A stretch of 64,000 nt of DNA from Heliocidaris erythrogramma. Lineage: Eukaryota > Echinodermata > Echinoidea > Camarodonta > Echinometridae. Positions 22,845 through 36,046 of this stretch are shown here, piece after piece (the stretch's first letter is position 1; every line of letters starts with the position of its first letter). The DNA lies in NCBI GenBank assembly GCA_025617745.1, contig CM046858.1, positions 45,957,697-46,021,696 on the forward strand. The letters are read 5' to 3'. The notes under the pieces were generated by a model that did no database searches, was not told the DNA's origin, and worked only from the letters and a program-made list of their open reading frames with translations. Position numbers and translations under genes: made by a program.

Positions 22845-24640
22845 TCAACTAGAAATGTGCATTCCTCGTGCCGCGCAATGCGAAATGTATCCCCCGGCGC
22901 TGGCAGCGATTTGAAGGAGGGACAAAGACCCTCCCCCATCCCCTCCCTCAAACAAAAGGATGGTGTAGAAATTGCCGCCAGTGGCCCGGAATATTGTCAA
23001 CACCAGGAGCAGCATTACCAAAACGATTTGTGTAGATTAGAGTATAATGCATTTTTATAGAAAATTCGGAAGAAATATGACCTCAGAGCGCACATAAGAC
23101 ATCCACTAAAATATGACCTTTGATCCTATGAAAGACGGAACACTAGAGGCAGCATCACCAAAAACTGTAGAGGTGTAATCTATAATGGACCTACATACAA
23201 AATTTGAATGAAATCCGTCAAGAAATGCAGAAGTAAGAGTGCACAAAAGGGACAAATGAGCTTTGACCCTATAAAGGACGGAACAATGAGGGCAGCATCA
23301 CCAAACAGTAAAGATGTGTAGATTATACCAAGATACATCTACATACAAAATTTGAAAGAAATCCATCAAGAAATGTGGCCTGCAGAGTGAACTCACGCCA
23401 TCCCTTGAAGTATGACCTTTGACCCTATAAAAGACGGGACACTGGTGGCAGCATCACCAAAAACTACAGGTTTTTAGATTACACCAAGGGACACCTTCAT
23501 GCAAAATTTGAACGAAATCCGTCAAGAAATGCAGAAGTAAGAGTGCAAGAAATGGAAAAATGACCTTTGACCCTATAAAGGACGGAACAATGAGGGCAGC
23601 ATCACCAAACAGTAAAGATGTGTAGATTATACCAAGATACATCTCCATACAAAATTTGAACGAAATCCGTCAAGAAATGCAGAAGTAAGAGTGCACAAAA
23701 GGGACAAATGAGCTTTGACCCTATAAAGGACGAACAATGAGGGCAGCATCACCAAACAGTAAAGATGTGTAGATTATACCAAGATACATCTCCATACAAA
23801 ATTTGAAAGAAATCCATCAAGAAATGTGGCCTGCAGAGTGAACTCACGCCATCCCTTGAAGTATGACCTTTGACCCTATAAAAGACGGGACACTGGTGGC
23901 AGCATCACCAAAAACTACAGGTTTTTAGATTACACCAAGGGACACCTTCATGCAAAATTTGAACGAAATCCGTCAAGAAATGCAGAAGTAAGAGTGCAAG
24001 AAATGGAAAAATGACCTTTGACCCTATAAAGGACGGAACAATGAGGGCAGCATCACGAAAAATTAAACATGTGTAGATTATACCAAGATACATCTCCATA
24101 CAAAATTTGAACAAAATCCATTGAGAAATGTGGCCTGCAGAGTGCACTCACGACATGTCCTGAAGTATGACCTTTGACCCTATAAAAGACGGGACACTGG
24201 TGGCAGCATCACCAAACACTATAGGTTTTTAAATTACACCAAGAGACACCTTCATGTAAAATTTGAACAAAATCCGTTGAGAAATGTGACCGCCAGAGCG
24301 CACACAAGAGTACACACAAGACATCTATCAAAATATGACCTTTGACCCTATAAAAGACGGAACACTGGGGGCAGCATCACCAAAATCTATAGGGTTCCAG
24401 ATTTTACCAAGAGACACCTTCATACAAAATTTGAACAAAATCCGTTGAGAAATATGACCGCTAGAGCGCACACAAACTTTCCCCAAAAATATGGCCTTTT
24501 ACCCTATAAAAGACGGAACACTGGGGGCAGCATCACCAGAAACTATAGGGGTCCAGATTTTACCAAGATACACGTCCATAGGAAGTCTGAAAGAAATTCG
24601 TCGAGAAATGTGACCGCTAGAGCGCACACAAGAATGTGAC

Positions 24641-24677
<37 letters not shown>

Positions 24678-24725
24678 AACGCTGCTGAATCCAAAGTATC
24701 CTCCGGCATACTGCCGGGGGATAAC
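22845..24725. mobile_element. Pearl/CvE-like (Helentron-associated) element with tandem core
   Basis: About eleven imperfect core units of 140-170 bp share the words GGCAGCATCACCA and AAATTTGAACGAAATCC. They are flanked on the left by a unique GC-rich segment with TATCCCCCGGC (22889) and on the right by a GGC microsatellite (24640-24674) and an end with GCCGGGGGATA (24713). The two end words are reverse complements. This architecture (left flank, tandem core, microsatellite, short right end with hairpin) is that of pearl/CvE elements known from bivalves and echinoderms. Most units hold TGACCTTTGACCC or a close variant. Open frames over the array are artefacts. Confidence 0.75.
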
Positions 24726-25845
24726 TCAATTAATTATATAACAGTGGTATATATATTGTTTTTACTATAATGACAGCCTTTTCATGAAAAAAAAGACACA
24801 TCCATTTGTGTTTTCATTAAATTTTAAAAGTCACATTGATCAAAAATAGGACTGGGGTCTGGAAATAGCATCTTCATGATTAGAATTGCATTTAATCTAT
24901 ATAAACTAGAATTTGATGGTTCATGAATATTCATGTCAATGATCTTTCATGTCTGCACCCTTCCTAGTTCAGTTTCATTGATTGGATTCATATCACATGA
25001 CTCTTGACAATGACCAGGTGGTTTGTTTCTATGGTGATAGGATGACTAAGATGCATGTCCGTATTACTTTCTTCATTCAATCTCAACAAATTACAGGGAG
25101 CAGGACATCTTCATTCCCTGCTGGGGTCACAATCAGGTCAACTCTTTGATATGGTATGAAGATTAAATAGGTCAAACCAATAATGTCAATCATAAAATGA
25201 ATATAACTGTTTTGAAGATGGTAATAAATATGATTTTGAACAGGATATCTAATATGATCTCACCTCCCACAAGTACCTTTCCACTTGAGATTAATATTTA
25301 CTACCTTTATCTTTTTTCTTTTCTTTTTTTACTATATTACTAACTAACTGGAATTTTCCCTTTTGTAGTAAACCCTGTAAAGAATAATGAAAGATTAACC
25401 AACCAGGTTCAGCTAGAAACAGAAATTTACCAAGTGAAATGCAACTGATAGTATCTCATAATGACAATGACATAATGGCAACAATGATGATGATGATGAT
25501 GATGACAACCAATTCTGAACAGAATCCATCTTGTGTAATATCAGTCCCAGGTTTTTATACAAGGGGCATAGATGGGATACATAATTTCAGTATGTTTGCA
25601 TTTCAGTCTCATATACCCACTTGTAAAAAGCCACCAGAAAAAAACCCAAATGCATTCAATGAGATCTTGAAATGTAATAGTAATCCATCCTTCATGAGGG
25701 AGGCACTGAATGGAAGACACCAAAGTCATACAAAACCTTTTGACAAAGTAAAACTTTGCCAATAATAATAATGATGAAGAAGCATGAAATCTATGGAAAA
25801 CAGAAAAAGTTTTACTTTACAAATTTCATCTACGGACTATACGAA
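24726..25845. other. Non-coding stretch
   Basis: Contains a short GAT/ATG microsatellite at 25486-25503. The plus-strand open frame here starts in that microsatellite and has no domain. Confidence 0.5.
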
Positions 25846-27041
25846 GCATACTGGTATAGCAGATAGCGATACATATTACAGAAACTATAGACTGCTCTAA
25901 GGGGCGTGGTTAAAAGTATTACCCCAAGATGATTCCCGCATACTGGTATAGCAGATAGCGATACATATTACAGAAACTATAGACTGCTCTAAGGGGCGTG
26001 GTTAAAAGTATTACCCCAAGGTGATTCCCGCATACTGGTATAGCAGATAGCGATACATATTACAGAAACTATAGACTGCTCTAAGGGGCGTGGTTAAAAG
26101 TATTACCCCAAGATGATTCCCGCATACTGGTATAGCAGATAGCGATACATATTACAGAAACTATAGACTGCTCTGATGGGCGTGGTTAAAAGTATTACCC
26201 CAAGGTGATTCCCGCATACTGGTATAGCAGATAGCGATACATATTACAGAAACTATAGACTGCTCTGAGGGGCGTGGTTAAAAGTATTACCCCAAGATGA
26301 TTCCCGCATACTGGTATAGCAGATAGCGATACATATTACAGAAACTATAGACTGCTCTAAGGGGCGTGGTTAAAAGTATTACCCCAAGATGATTCCCGCA
26401 TACTGGTATAGCAGATAGCGATACATATTACAGAAACTATAGACTGCTCTGAGGGGCGTGGTTAAAAGTATTACCCCAAGATGATTCCCGCATACTGGTA
26501 TAGCAGATAGCGATACATATTACAGAAACTATAGACTGCTCTAAGGGGCGTGGTTAAAAGTATTACCCCAAGATGATTCCCGCATACTGGTATAGCAGAT
26601 AGCGATACATATTACAGAAACTATAGACTGCTCTGAGGGGCGTGGTTAAAAGTATTACCCCAAGGTGATTCCCGCATACTGGTATAGCAGATAGCGATAC
26701 ATATTACAGAAACTATAGACTGCTGTAAGGGGCGTGGTTAAAAGTATTACCCCAAGGTGATTCCCGCATACTGGTATAGCAGATAGCGATACATATTACA
26801 GAAACTATAGACTGCTCTAAGGGGCGTGGTTAAAAGTATTACCCCAAGGTGATTCCCGCATACTGGTATAGCAGATAGCGATACATATTACAGAAACTAT
26901 AGACTGCTCTAAGGGGCGTGGTTAAAAGTATTACCCCAAGATGATTCCCGCATACTGGTATAGCAGATAGCGATACATATTACAGAAACTATAGACTGCT
27001 CTGAGGGGCGTGATTAAAAGTATTACCCCAAGGTGATTCCC
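25846..27041. repeat. 92-bp tandem array, 13 copies
   Basis: The period is 92 bp from 25846. Copies differ mainly at one spot before GGGCGTGG (CTAA, CTGA, GTAA) and at AGATGATT versus AGGTGATT. Every unit carries GGGCGTGGTT (GATT in the last) and ends with TATTACCCCAAG. The first and last units grade into unique sequence. There are no variable spacers, so it is a satellite-type array and not a CRISPR. Confidence 0.95.
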
Positions 27042-28938
27042 AAACTTTTGCTAAAGTATGTGCAAGTAGAGCTATGTCCAGTCAATAATTTTTGCTATAC
27101 TGCCCAGCAGACAGTTATCAATTTCATGCTTGAAGTTTTGACCAATCAGAAAGCTAGAATTGTGATACGCAGTATATAAAAAAAAAAATATTTCCCTCAA
27201 ATATCAAAAATAGATATAAGTACTGATAGTACATCTACACTCAACCCTGTACATGAGAAAGTACATTAAAATACCAGTTCCCTCTTTCTCAACCAAAGAA
27301 CAACATAAACCTTCACAAAAAAATATCCACACATTCATTACTCCAAATAGAATATATAACAGATTTGAATTGTGACATTCACTTTACCTAACAAGAGATA
27401 TTTCATCTCCACTATCCTTACCAAATTATACGATACTACACTACCATAGCTTAGTCATTACATCAATACTTTCCATTGTACCTCATCTGTTCTCATGTGC
27501 ATATGTTGATCTTCCTCTTTCCATTCATATAAAAATGATTTTCACTTGAAACTATAAATATTGTGAAATATTTTACATTAAAATATTGCATTACTAGGGC
27601 TGTTCACACACACATAACAAATTAGAGAGATTAAAAAACTACCTATTGACCTGCAGTGACAATTTCAATTTGCCATGTGTGAAACCAAAGAAAAATTCTT
27701 GTGATTAAAAAAAAAGTCTTTCTCTCTGTCTCTCTCTCTCTCTTCTGGCTATCTATTTAAATCCATTCATTTCTTTCTTATAGGTTAGAGTTGGTCATAT
27801 TTCACTATCAACTCACATTATATTTCAAAATAGCCATCATATGATATAACTCACTTCAAAGTATGATGGTGGGAAGCACTTTGTACAAACATTTATAGGC
27901 CCCTAAACTTTGTCATTTTTATGTTATTAAAAATTAATATTGACAATGAAATGCTATGAAAAATATTGTAGGTTATCATAACTCATAAATTGATTGATAC
28001 ATGATATACAAGCAATAAAGATATTAGGTCATCAAACTCAGTTAGGTGTTGTTATGGTAACAACCAAGCCTATGTAAATTGTGTTTCACTTCAAATGAGA
28101 TTGGGATGATAAAGAGAGGCACCTATTTATGTAGAGACATGTTCTTTTTACAAGTAATTGGTCAAATCCCCAGTAAATTTGTTCAAATGTCAAAGTCCAA
28201 TAGATCTTCCTACTCTGAGGCCTGTACTATGCTTAAAGATGTTGTGATTGTGAATGTATCTTCTTTCAATGCTAGGCAAAAGTGATGTGGAGGAATCGGT
28301 TATAATTCTAAAACAAGTTCTCTCACTAATCATTTTACACATTAAGTAAAAATGCACCCTCATCATCTTAATGGAAGTAAGAAATATGTAAAATATGTAC
28401 TTTAGTTGTAATTTTTGTAGTTGACATGACTATTCTCTCCTTTCATCTAGTGCTCATTTTCACCTATTTCTAAAGGAAATGATACTTCAGTACTGAAATG
28501 TTCATTCTAGCAGAGATCTTAATCATCTTTGTTAATTGATGTGAATGTCTAAAACCTATTCTAAAATGCTATTTGGTGAGGTATTAATTGACACTCTAAA
28601 GAGTGACCTAAGGCAGAGAGGATGATATGTACATGCATGCCATCTTCATTTCCAAAGCTTTGATTCTTTGTTGTCATATATACCTGGGTAGGAGGTAACA
28701 CTTTCCTATCAAAACTCTTCCATGACAGCATACACCATTAAAAAGTATAAATGGAAAAAAGGAAAGAAGTAGTTTGTTGAAGTACTTTTAAAAAAAATGG
28801 TATTAGGAGCACAATAACAAGAAGGAATGTTTGTAGAATCAAATTGCAGTAGAGCAGCAAGCAGAATTCCTAGGAAACCCTCTGGCCATATATTTTAATT
28901 CATATGTTTATTTGGAACAAAGCTCAATCACCAAGTTT
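27042..28938. other. Non-coding stretch
   Basis: AT-rich. A CT microsatellite lies at about 27719-27742. No exon with a recognisable domain is seen. Confidence 0.5.
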
Positions 28939-29567
28939 TAAATCAAGCAAGAGAGGGCAGTGTATGAAGACTGTTGTCTCATTCTGATAAATCTACAGCT
29001 GATATTAGATCATAATGCCATTTTTATGTTCAAGTTTTCTAACAATTTTCTTCCTGAAGCTCTTAACAATTATTTTACTTTGAATTGTTCCATTCATAAT
29101 TATAATACTCGGAATGCCCAAAACATCCATCTTCCTCTCAATCGCACATCAGTTACACAAAATTCAATCTTTTATAATTGTCCAATTCTGTGGAATAGCC
29201 TACCAACAATATTCAAGAATAGTAAGACAGTAAGTCAATTCAAAAGACTCTATAAAAGACATATCATTTCAGTATTGAATCTAAATGTTTAACGATAAGA
29301 TTATTGCAATGTTTCCTTCTCTTCTCTCCCTGCTTTTCTATCCATATTATTCCGTTATATATATGTTACATGTATATTATTATATTGTATGACTCTGTTA
29401 ATTGTGATTTGTTAAATATGTATTTTTCTTAAGAGATCATTTCTAACAAGCCTTCTTGAGCTTTTCATGATCCCGCCACAATTATTTATCACAATGAATT
29501 GACAATGATTTTTGTAATGTGTTGTTTAAAAGTGAAAATAAATTTGAATTGAATTGAATTGAATAAT
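28939..29567 (+). mobile_element. 3' fragment of a non-LTR retrotransposon (LINE)
   Basis: The open frame ending at 29292 encodes the extreme C-terminal part of a LINE ORF2. It has the conserved run I-H-N-Y-N-T-R-N, then N-R-T-S, then I-L-W-N-S-L-P and a final F-K-R-L-Y-K segment, typical of CR1/L2/RTE-like elements. The usual 3' UTR follows, ending in tandem TTGAA words (29546-29567). RT and endonuclease parts are missing, so it is a 5'-truncated copy. Confidence 0.8.
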
Positions 29568-30720
29568 ACTGAGATATTGATTCTGATGAAAGAGGTAACA
29601 AAATTTCTATATAACATATCTACGCTCATTTCATCTAACATTTCTAGATACCATCCTGTCCCCCCCCCCCTCCCCCCTCCAAAAATGAAATAAGTACTAT
29701 ATATAGATAAATGCAACCATGATAATCTTTGGGACATATGCACCTCCTAAAAGCTATTAACCCGATATCAAATGGGTAAAATTAACCCTGGTGCATACCA
29801 TCTGATTTTAGTATACATGTAGCACACACATTGCCAAGACACAGAGTGCAAGTTATCTTCAGCATAGTATGCTACAGCTTAAGAAAGACCAGGGCTAATT
29901 AATCCACCAAAGTGTTATCAAATATATTTGACATAATTACTTGTCTATCAGGCATACTCTATTTCTGAAGGAAGAAATTATAGCCAATAAAATTGGGGAT
30001 TTGTTATCTATTTTATCAAGTGAAATAAAAGACATATGACAATTAAAATTTTGGAGCTTACCAATACTGAACCTGACAATCAATACAGTCAAATGAAGTG
30101 AGTAAGTAAACCATGGTGAAAAGGAACAAAAGTTGAAGAAGTGTTTTGACATAATCTTTTAATCTCCAGTAATGAATGATAAATACCATCTTTCATTTTC
30201 TTCATTCGTAATTGATAAAACAAAAGAAAAATGTTGACTTCATTACTGGGGACAAATACTATGTAAAAAACCTTACAGATTGAGCCCCTATTCACCTGAT
30301 GTCAAAGGCTTTCTGCAAATGACCACTTCACCCTTTCAGGAACTATTCAAGGGCTAAATTGATTTTGTTCTTCAAATGTGCAACAATAATATTTTTCTTT
30401 TAGTGCTACATGGGTCTCATAAAATGTATTATTACCTATATGAGGCATTTTAGCGGCGCATTAAAAATGCATATTTTTGTCCGCTTGATTTGCGCGTGCA
30501 ATATGAGAGCATATTGCACGGAACGCTGAATTCCCCATAGGCTACAGTACTAAACTTGCCGTGCAATAATACACACATATGCACATGACGTCATAAAGAG
30601 GTTAAGTTAAACTTGTGTGATCACAATGAAGTATGATGAGGGGCTCTATTAACTGAATGTGGTTGGTTAAATGATTTTTATTAAGTTCTAAATCATTTTC
30701 CTGTAGGGTATAGATAATAA
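29568..30720. other. Non-coding stretch
   Basis: A C-rich tract lies at 29661-29678. No exon or RNA gene is supported. Confidence 0.5.
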
Positions 30721-30868
30721 TAATTATATTGGATGGCTTTATTTCATGGAATACCAGAAAATATTCCACTCGTTAAGGCCAATATTGCACTCATCTTCCA
30801 TTCGTGCAATATTGGCCCTAACTCGTGGAATATTCTCTGGTATCCCATTCAGAGCCATCCAGTATAAT
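30721..30868. repeat. Long hairpin palindrome
   Basis: GGATGGCT at 30731 pairs with AGCCATCC at 30853. Matching continues through GGAATACCAGA and ATATTCCACTCGTTA to GGCCAATATTGCAC and its complement around a loop near 30795. The arms are about 60 bp, giving a small foldback element. Confidence 0.85.
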
Positions 30869-32139
30869 ATAAATGTCTTTGAAAACAATACACCTAGTTA
30901 AAAAGTTGAAAAAATTACCAATTTTATTCTACTTTTTAAAATTCTTTGCATCAAATGCAATATGGTCTTGCCACGAAAATGGACACAGAAAATGTGCAGA
31001 AATTTATGCTCTTTCTACTCATGCATGTGGAATATTTTTTGGAGCTCTACGTCAAAAGTCATTGAGCAAAACCACAAAATGTGGTCAATTGTCTCAAATG
31101 GGTTAAAAAGGTTACCTTCAAAAATAAATTTTGAGAAATCATAAAGTTGTCAAACATGTAAAATACTGACTTCACCCATGCTGGTATTCTGCAACAAGTG
31201 AATTTCAAGACTCTATAGAACTCACGACTCTCATCAAATTCTCATTACTTCCCCAAATCTCACATTTTATATTGCAGGGTCTAGAGAGCGTTTTGAGAAT
31301 TCAATAAATTCCATCGTTTATCAGATAATTGGGTAAATATTTGCGGCGGCATGGCCTGCTAAAATGGGCCTGTCACATAACGTTGCTGAAACAGACATCA
31401 TTTTTGATTGGGAAATAGAAACCTAGTGGCTCTATGACTGCATGGAGGAAACTTTGATGAGAAAGGGTTTACTGTAAGATGAAAATATAGATGCATACTA
31501 TTCTTACTCAGTCAAATCAATCAAGTCATAAGATTATACATGTACACGTTAGTGAAGTATCAGCAATACTTTTCATGGTGGAGAAACTGAATTGTAGGTT
31601 TAGTTTCTTAGGGTTACACCATGTGTATCCCTGAAAATCTAAACCTACAATTCATGTACACGTTACTTTTCATCCATTGCTTCAATTTAAAAAAAAAATT
31701 ATGCTCCAAACAATTTGCTGGAAAGCTGACTGAAGAGTAATAAAGACAATGCATTTAAATAAGATCCATCTTTAGTCTCAATCACACATCACATGGTAAA
31801 TCTAATACACAAACACCAAAAAAAAACCCACTGAAGCAAAATAAAACCATTAAAGTGTGTATGAAAGGCAAGTGGGGTGAAAAAGTATTGTAATCATTTT
31901 TATAGGTGTTATGAGGTACAAACCTGTGAAGCGTACTAGTCAAATAAGTGATTTACTGTGTCAATTGTGAATGAGGCTCATTCACACATTTTACTTTAAA
32001 AAGCCTGCTCATCGAATCATGATTTTAGCAAGATTTCACGTGCCTATTTCTGCAGGCTAAATAAGACAATGCAAACGGTGCACTTATTTTTTGTACAAGA
32101 TTTTAAATCCTTGATAGTTTCCAGGATATTTCAATTCAC
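30869..32139. other. Non-coding stretch
   Basis: Contains a short inverted pair, GAATTGTAGGTTTA (31589) and TAAACCTACAATTC (31641). No exon is supported. Confidence 0.5.
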
Positions 32140-32890
32140 TTTACCAAGCGAAACTTTCTGTTTGTGGACGTTGTGGGCTTCCTAGATGTAAACAAACCTA
32201 TCAACGGTTAGTTTAGAAAAAAATGGACATATTTGAAAAGAATCTAGCAAAAGGATACTTTTTGATGATACAATGCCAAGTCACAAACAATTGAACTCCT
32301 ATCAGTCCCAACAAAACTAACACCTCCAAGTACAATCGTACTACTATACTGTATTTAGCGTGCGATGTGTTTGTAACGACGCAATCATTCCAAACGTGCT
32401 AGCAGCGCACAAACCAGTCTCGGGTACGTTAGCGTTTACACTGGATCCTAAGAAGTCTCGGACCACATCGCTAGGACCCCTGTTACACCGAAATACCTAC
32501 CCGAGACCATTCTTGGGGCGCCCCGAGACTGCTTTCTGTGCGTTTACACCGACTTACGCAAAGCTACCCGAGACAGGTTTCGAGTGATACTTTCTGTTTG
32601 CGGACGTTGTGTACTTGGATGGACTATATTTAGCTCGCGCAGTGTTTATGATGACGCAATCATTCCACACGTGCTAGCAGCGCACAAACCAGTCTCGGGT
32701 AGGTTAGCATTTACACCGGATCCTAAGGAGTCTCGGGGGCACCCCCGAACCAGTATCGGACCACACACTGCCAGTTTGCTCAGAAGTGGTCTTGGGTAGG
32801 TTTCGTGCGTTTACACTTGATTTGAAACCTACCCGAGACCAGTGTCAGGGTCCCCCAAGACTCCTTAGGATTCCGGTGTAACAGGGGTGT
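32140..32890. repeat. Duplicated and inverted repeat block (CCGAGAC-rich)
   Basis: About 100 bp around GACGCAATCATTCCA through CACAAACCAGTCTCGGGTA occur at about 32355-32460 and again at 32632-32735. An upstream word, ACTTTCTGTTTG, repeats at 32151 and 32590. Inverted partial copies lie at 32822-32890. The word CCGAGAC recurs in both orientations. It is probably a nested or rearranged DNA-transposon remnant. Open frames here are not credible genes. Confidence 0.65.
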
Positions 32891-35734
32891 AATATCAGCC
32901 AATTTAAAAGGTAAGTGTGTTAAATGGACTGGGTGGGTGGACAAGAAAACAATGAAATGAAGTGAAATTGTGTTCTAAAGAAAATTGACAAAAAACAAAT
33001 AACAGACGAATTGAAGATTCTGGGAGGATTTCAGATAGCAAGTGTGATTACAAAGTGAGATAGTGAGGTGAAAGATGGTCAGAAAGAAATAAAACAAAGA
33101 AAGGGGTGGCTTTAGAGAGAGAGAGAGATCGAGCTGAAACCAATATTATATATGAGGGACTAACTGACTAAATTCTGTTTTCACACACTGACAACTGAAC
33201 GAGAACAAGCCAAGTGATTTTTTTTGTTGTTTTGCTTACAATTAGATTTATATTTTAAAAAGGGATGCATTGATGTGTTGAGAACACAGAAACGTTCTAT
33301 GAAGTCTAATAGACTTCAATAGAAAGAAAAATGTTTACATTATGGTTTTCTCAACCAAAAAACATATATTTTAATAGAGTACATTTACTAGCTAATCCAA
33401 ATTCACTCCTGAATAAGGGTATTTAAAAAATTTTATCGGAACACCTTGTACTTGTGACATCATCAAACAAGTAACCATGACAATATTATCTGATTTGATG
33501 TTGAAGAGATAGAATCACACTTCATACATACCTCAGGATTCTATGTTTGTCACATGACTTTCACCTGGAATGATTCAACATGCCTCTTTACCGCATGACT
33601 AAAAGAGAATTATTCCACCATCTATTGTAATTGTTACAAAACTATCCTTATAAAGCAGAGAGAAATATTTCTTACTTTTTGATTCTTATTTATTTACAGG
33701 TATAAACAAATTAATGTGAAATAAATATTAAATCACTGCTTTCACTCCCTAGAAAAAAATACATAAAATACCCCTCCCCCCCCCCAAAAAAAAAATGAAT
33801 TTGGTGAAGACGAAGACACATTCCACATTCAAATTGATAGGCCTACTTATCATTGCTATACTTGATATAAGTTAAGGTTGAAGTTAGAGTAAATGCACAG
33901 AAAATTAAGACAAAGTCACAGTGGCAGAATTGTGGAAAGCATTTTCTAACAAACACAAAGATATGTCATTTATAAGCAATGGTATGGACTGAATAAGATG
34001 CTTGGATCAAACAACCAGTTAAATTGGACTAAGACTAAACAACGAACAGATATCTAATTAATATCAAACCTAATTCATTACTTCAAACTAAACAAGTACC
34101 AGTATGGACTGTCTGCTACACAATGAATTGACAGAACAAAAATCCACCTCATTTATGATTAGTGTATTGGACAAGATATCATCATGACCATCAATCAATA
34201 TATTATGTACTAACATAAGAAAGATATACTATAACCTTTGACCCTTACCTGGTACCCCTCTGAAAGTACCCCTCTGAAAGTACCCCTCTGTGAGTGGTAT
34301 GCACCCCTAAAGGGACTAGAATTCTTTCTCCTCTATAGTCTATTGATAATCATTCTGCTCAAGAGTAGTTCCTCAAAGATATGTGAGTGATGTATATACA
34401 TGCAAACATATCATTTCATAACAGAACTGATCTGAAGAATAAATGGTCAATCCACTTTTTGGTTTGTTCACTATCACTATTTCTTTTTTGTCTACTACTA
34501 GCTGATTTTTTTTTGGGGTGGTAAAATGCTAAGTTTTTATCTCAAAATGCCACATTTTTAGGAATCAGGATTTTTAAAGAAATATTCAAATATAGTAAAA
34601 CGAGACAATATTCAATAAAATAATGTCATAAAAACTCCTCTAGCACTCAAAACTATATAGCTAATTAGTTTCTTAAATGAACAATGTCAATCTTCTACTG
34701 TTTTAACTCCTGAATATTGCTTTCAATATTCAGCACTGAATAAATCCTTCATACAATGTTCAAACAAAAAGGATTTAACAGTCAAACATATCATCTGCTG
34801 AGAATCATATACATGTACTTTAACACAGAGTTAATGCCCTTCTGACTCCAAACAGAACAAATAATTGATTAAGGTTTCTTACTCTAACCATCTTGAACAA
34901 ACTAAGTTAATAACATATTTAGACATTTTCTTAATTAGTAATCAAATAATTATGAAGTTATTTCTATGCATTGTGGGAGGACAACAAACAGCCACACCAA
35001 ATAGAGAAAATTGAATATAATCTCTAAAGTGTTCTATTTGTGGACTAAGCTCACCTCCATTTATGTGGCACAAATCCGAGGCACTTATCTCCACAGCTCA
35101 AACATGGCTGCCCTTTATCCACCTCCTCAAATGCTGAATTCTGAAAAAAAGAAAACAAACAAATACAGTGATAAATGTCATGTTCACAATTTCAATAAAA
35201 AAAGAATATATTATCAAGAACATAGAAAAATATTTTCCCTCTATATCATCATGAAACTTCTGGTTTAAAAAGAACAAGAAGTTTACAAACCAAGCTGGGT
35301 CTCAAATAATGATCAAATGAATTAGCCAATCAAAATGTTACTTATTCCGTCTTAAATATGAATACATTCAGAGAAATAATACTTGTGAAAAGCTGTTGAT
35401 TTACTTTTTTTTTTTTTAAAGAAGCTTGTTCTTAAGGCTCTCGAGCAGGGACATGAAAAAAAATAATTAGGGAAAGAGTAACTTTATAGTTGACAACACT
35501 ATTTGACTTTCTATATATTTTATTTTGGGAAATTAAGTAATAAATGATAAAATGAGGGATAGAACAGGCTGCGTTGTCAATAAAACCAACATAAATTACG
35601 CAGTGTAGTTCTGAAAAGAGTTACATTCTGATTTGTAAATAAAATCAACATCTATGTGGTGTATCTGAAAAGAGTTATTGGTGCCTCTCTGGGTCCATTT
35701 ATGCTCACCTTTTTCAGGCCAGAATGAGGCTTTT
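32891..35734. other. Non-coding stretch
   Basis: AT-rich. A GA microsatellite at 33115-33127 and three tandem copies of CTCTGAAAGTACCC-like words at about 34257-34290 are the only structure seen. Confidence 0.5.
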
Positions 35735-35770
35735 GTTACAAACGGTTACAAACGGTTACACACGGTTGCA
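35735..35770. promoter_or_regulatory. Three tandem AACGGTT words upstream of the Myb/SANT exon
   Basis: ACAAACGGTT repeats with a 10-bp spacing, giving three copies (the third is CACGGTT). The complement, TAACCGTT, fits the general Myb-site pattern YAACNG. It lies about 280 bp before the Myb/SANT coding start. It could equally be subterminal repeats of a transposon. Confidence 0.3.
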
Positions 35771-36046
35771 TCCTTTCTCATTTTCGTATAATCGCCTATC
35801 GTAAACTCACAAAAATGTGCGTTTATCTAAAAAGACGCACAATAATTTGTAAACGCGTTTAAATGACGTCATAATAAACACATTTCTGGTTCACATGAAA
35901 ATCTGTGTGCCGCTAACGGTGCACAATATTATGCAATGCTTGTTTTTTCTCAAGGCATGCGCATATAGATGTCGTCATCCGAGCAAGATCTAACAATTTT
36001 TTTAACAATACTAGTACTTCTTCCATATCTATATCATTGTGTTGAA

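Noticed and set aside
23454-24729. Several similar open frames in the pearl-like array
   Set aside because: They are translations of the tandem core and of the GGC microsatellite (alanine run). Their mutual similarity only reflects the repeat.
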